Positions 62,274 to 64,000 of a stretch of 64,000 nucleotides of DNA are shown here, piece after piece. Positions within the stretch are counted from its first letter, which is position 1. Each line of letters begins with the position of its first letter. The stretch comes from Clostridium amylolyticum. Lineage in GTDB: Bacteria; Bacillota; Clostridia; Clostridiales; Clostridiaceae. The translations under genes and the position numbers were made by a program. The stretch spans positions 1 to 64,000 of the forward strand of contig NZ_FQZO01000005.1 in assembly GCF_900142075.1 (NCBI RefSeq). Reading direction: 5' to 3'. The notes under the pieces are model-generated. The model saw only the letters and a list, made by a program, of their open reading frames with translations, was not told the DNA's origin and searched no databases.

Positions 62274-63647
62274 TTATAATTCTATGTTTAGGCGCTTAAT
62301 CTTTTTATACAAAACAGACCTGTGCATATTAAGTAATTGCGCAGCTTTGGTTTTATTACCATTACATTTTTTAATAGCTTCAATAATTATATCCTTTTCA
62401 GTCTTATCAATTAAACTGTTAAAGTGATTATCCCCTGGATTTATATTGATTAATTTAATCTCTTCATGATGTTCCCAAGGTTTTACAAGCAAATTATTAA
62501 TATCAATTATGGAATCATCGCTATAATTAACTGCTTGCTCTAAAAAGTTTTCCAACTCTCTTACATTGCCTGGCCAGTGATAGCTTTTAATTATCTCCAT
62601 TGAACCATGGGTAAAACCCTTTACGTTAGAGCCTAATCTATTATTTATTTTTTTCATTAAACCATCTACATATTTAGGTATATCCTCTGGTATTTCTCTT
62701 AATGAAGGCATCTTAATTTCTAGTACTTTTAATCTATAATATAAGTCTTCCCTAAACTTATTTAGAGTAATTAATTTCTCTAAATTCCTATTGGTGGCAG
62801 CAATTATTCTAACATCCAAATCAATGGGTGTATTGCCTCCAACCCTTTCTATTCTTTTATCTTGAATCGCTTGTAGAACTTTTGCTTGCATATATAGAGG
62901 CATGTCTCCAATTTCATCTAAAAACAAGGTTCCACCGTTAGCAAGTTCAAATTTTCCTACTTTTCCTTTTTTGCTAGCACCAGTGAATGCCCCTTCTTCA
63001 TATCCAAATAGCTCAGACTCTAACAAATTTTCTGGTATAGCAGCACAATTTACTTTAATAAAAGGACCTTCTCTTCTCATAGACCTATTATGTATAGCTT
63101 GAACTAAAACATTTTTCCCTGTGCCGCTTTCCCCTGTTACCAGCAGGTTAGACATAGATCTAGAAGCTACGCAGGCTAATTTTTTTACAAGGAGCATAGG
63201 CTGAGAGTCACCAATCAAATCCATACAACTATGTAAATTGCTGCAATAACCTATATTCAAATGAGGGGTAGAAAGTTTTGTACTTACTTCTCTTGCTATG
63301 TTCATATCTGGAAAAATGGTTTTTAAAACAGCCCCTACGGTAGAGTCATTATATTTTATTGGATATCTTGATACAACTATTTCCTTATTGTTTATATTTA
63401 AAACCTCTCCCCAACTGTAATGTCCCCCAGCTATGGTATCCTTTAATCTGCAGTTAGGAATAAATTCTTTAATTTCTCCGCCAACTATATCACTTTCATT
63501 AACCTCCAAAATGTTCAAAAAAAAGTCATTGCAAAAAAATACTATTCCCCTAGTATCTATAGCCAAAACACCTTGAAAAGGATTATCCTTTAACGCAGAA
63601 TAGATAAATTCCTTACTTGAAAGTTCATTCACAGCCACGTATCTCAC
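62274..63647 (-). CDS. Sigma-54-dependent transcriptional activator with PAS domain
   Basis: This protein of up to 457 residues has an N-terminal PAS-like domain (about 15-120; GVLAIDTRGIVFFCNDFFLN), an AAA+ domain with GESGTGKN (near 169), GAFTGA (near 217, sigma-54 contact), GTLFLDEIGDMP and an R-finger region, and a Fis-type helix-turn-helix at the end (NKTKAAQLLNMHRSVLYKKIK). It should sense a small molecule or redox state and activate the CoA-transferase operon downstream. The GTG at 63638, nine bases after AGGGAG, may be the true start. Confidence 0.93.
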   Translation of the reverse strand: MRYVAVNELSSKEFIYSALKDNPFQGVLAIDTRGIVFFCNDFFLNILEVNESDIVGGEIKEFIPNCRLKDTIAGGHYSWGEVLNINNKEIVVSRYPIKYNDSTVGAVLKTIFPDMNIAREVSTKLSTPHLNIGYCSNLHSCMDLIGDSQPMLLVKKLACVASRSMSNLLVTGESGTGKNVLVQAIHNRSMRREGPFIKVNCAAIPENLLESELFGYEEGAFTGASKKGKVGKFELANGGTLFLDEIGDMPLYMQAKVLQAIQDKRIERVGGNTPIDLDVRIIAATNRNLEKLITLNKFREDLYYRLKVLEIKMPSLREIPEDIPKYVDGLMKKINNRLGSNVKGFTHGSMEIIKSYHWPGNVRELENFLEQAVNYSDDSIIDINNLLVKPWEHHEEIKLININPGDNHFNSLIDKTEKDIIIEAIKKCNGNKTKAAQLLNMHRSVLYKKIKRLNIEL

Positions 63648-63766
63648 TCCCTAGCATATATGAAAAATATACATACAAATATTAGTTTGGAAATTAGTAA
63701 TATAATATGTAAATATTATAATCCATTCCCTAGAGTTTTAAAAGTTTAACCATATTTTATTAGAAT

Positions 63767-63818
63767 AAATATGACTGTGACATTCTAATTATAAAATTAA
63801 GGAGTCACAGCCATATTT
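63767..63818 (-). terminator. Terminator upstream of the activator gene, closing the gene at the right edge
   Basis: AAATATG and CTGTGAC (63767-63781) pair with GTCACAG and CATATTT (63804-63818) with one internal mismatch. It lies about 110 bases after the stop of the partial right-edge gene on the same strand. Apart from the promoter side of the activator gene, the stretch 63648-63927 shows nothing else. Confidence 0.6.
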
Positions 63819-63927
63819 CCTTTAGTAACTATATTACCTATACGGATTATTAAATTTTGGAATTACGTTCATTTATTTTAACCATGAGTAATCTACTTTA
63901 TAAATTTATGATATTAGTAATTAAAAA

Positions 63928-64000
63928 CTATATCGGACCGTTATCTTTTACTATTTTATGCTTCTGTTTATCCTCATACATCAACACATCAACATACTTT
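63928..64000 (-). CDS. C-terminal end of an unidentified gene (partial)
   Basis: One minus-strand frame entering from the right edge is open for 23 codons, reads KYVDVLMYEDKQKHKIVKDN and ends at TAG (63928-63930). A terminator follows at 63767-63818. The fragment is too short to name. Confidence 0.4.
   Translation of the reverse strand, partial: KYVDVLMYEDKQKHKIVKDNGPI

Noticed and set aside
1..64000. CRISPR arrays, tRNA or rRNA genes
   Set aside because: No regularly spaced identical repeats of CRISPR type and no tRNA- or rRNA-like conserved segments were found on either strand.

Overview
The window looks like a chromosomal segment of a low-GC, anaerobic Firmicute of the Clostridium type. 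The DNA is AT-rich, Shine-Dalgarno sites are strong, TTG and GTG starts are common, and the families (ThiW, UPF0160/MYG1, DUF4176, WXG100, ScoAB-type CoA transferase, HypA/HypB, BceAB) are those of clostridia. Most genes are on the minus strand. No tRNA, rRNA or CRISPR array was seen.

Layout. (1) 1-20870: the end of an IS21-type element, then a type VII secretion (T7SS) locus. Transcribed leftward from about 15.4 kb it encodes a Ser/Thr kinase with a TPR exterior, a small membrane protein with an 11-residue repeat, an FHA membrane protein, a PP2C phosphatase, EssC, a YukD-like protein and two WXG100 proteins. An effector cassette follows: DUF4176 protein, helical helper, effector with a TNT-type NAD glycohydrolase tip, and candidate immunity genes. 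Beyond it lies an orphan toxin tip with its own candidate immunity gene. A 1708-residue Ig-repeat surface protein is divergent from the kinase. (2) 20898-30600: TPP-riboswitch-controlled thiW with a cytX remnant, a frameshifted MYG1-family gene, a heterodimeric ABC exporter behind a leader-peptide attenuator, and DMT, radical SAM, MATE and small winged-helix genes. (3) 30697-42700: a sortase-anchored multidomain phosphoesterase, ung, a GntR/membrane-protein pair, a PadR/DUF2812 pair, a VanZ-RDD fusion and a RelA/SpoT-domain protein. (4) 42733-51667: two cell-envelope antibiotic modules. One is BceRS with UppP and BceAB, with BceR-like boxes; the other is an OmpR-type regulator, ABC transporter and kinase with 11-bp-spaced direct repeats. 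(5) 51884-54371: a MutS2-like ATPase without an Smr domain, behind a long leader with a 7-codon ORF and two terminators. (6) 54509-60285: a TetR-controlled hypB - iron-sulfur flavoprotein - hypA - DUF5692 operon. (7) 60295-64000: a repeat element, a sigma-54-dependent CoA-transferase operon with its activator, and the 3' end of one more gene.

Main points of interest: a T7SS core embedded in a kinase/phosphatase/FHA circuit with no recognisable EsaA, EssA or canonical EssB nearby; a modular toxin-tip reservoir; two loci with leader-ORF-plus-terminator architecture, one of them controlling a MutS2-type ATPase; and a hydrogenase-type nickel-insertion pair fused operonically to a flavoprotein under a palindromic TetR-type operator. 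All functional statements rest on motif recognition by eye; no database search was run.
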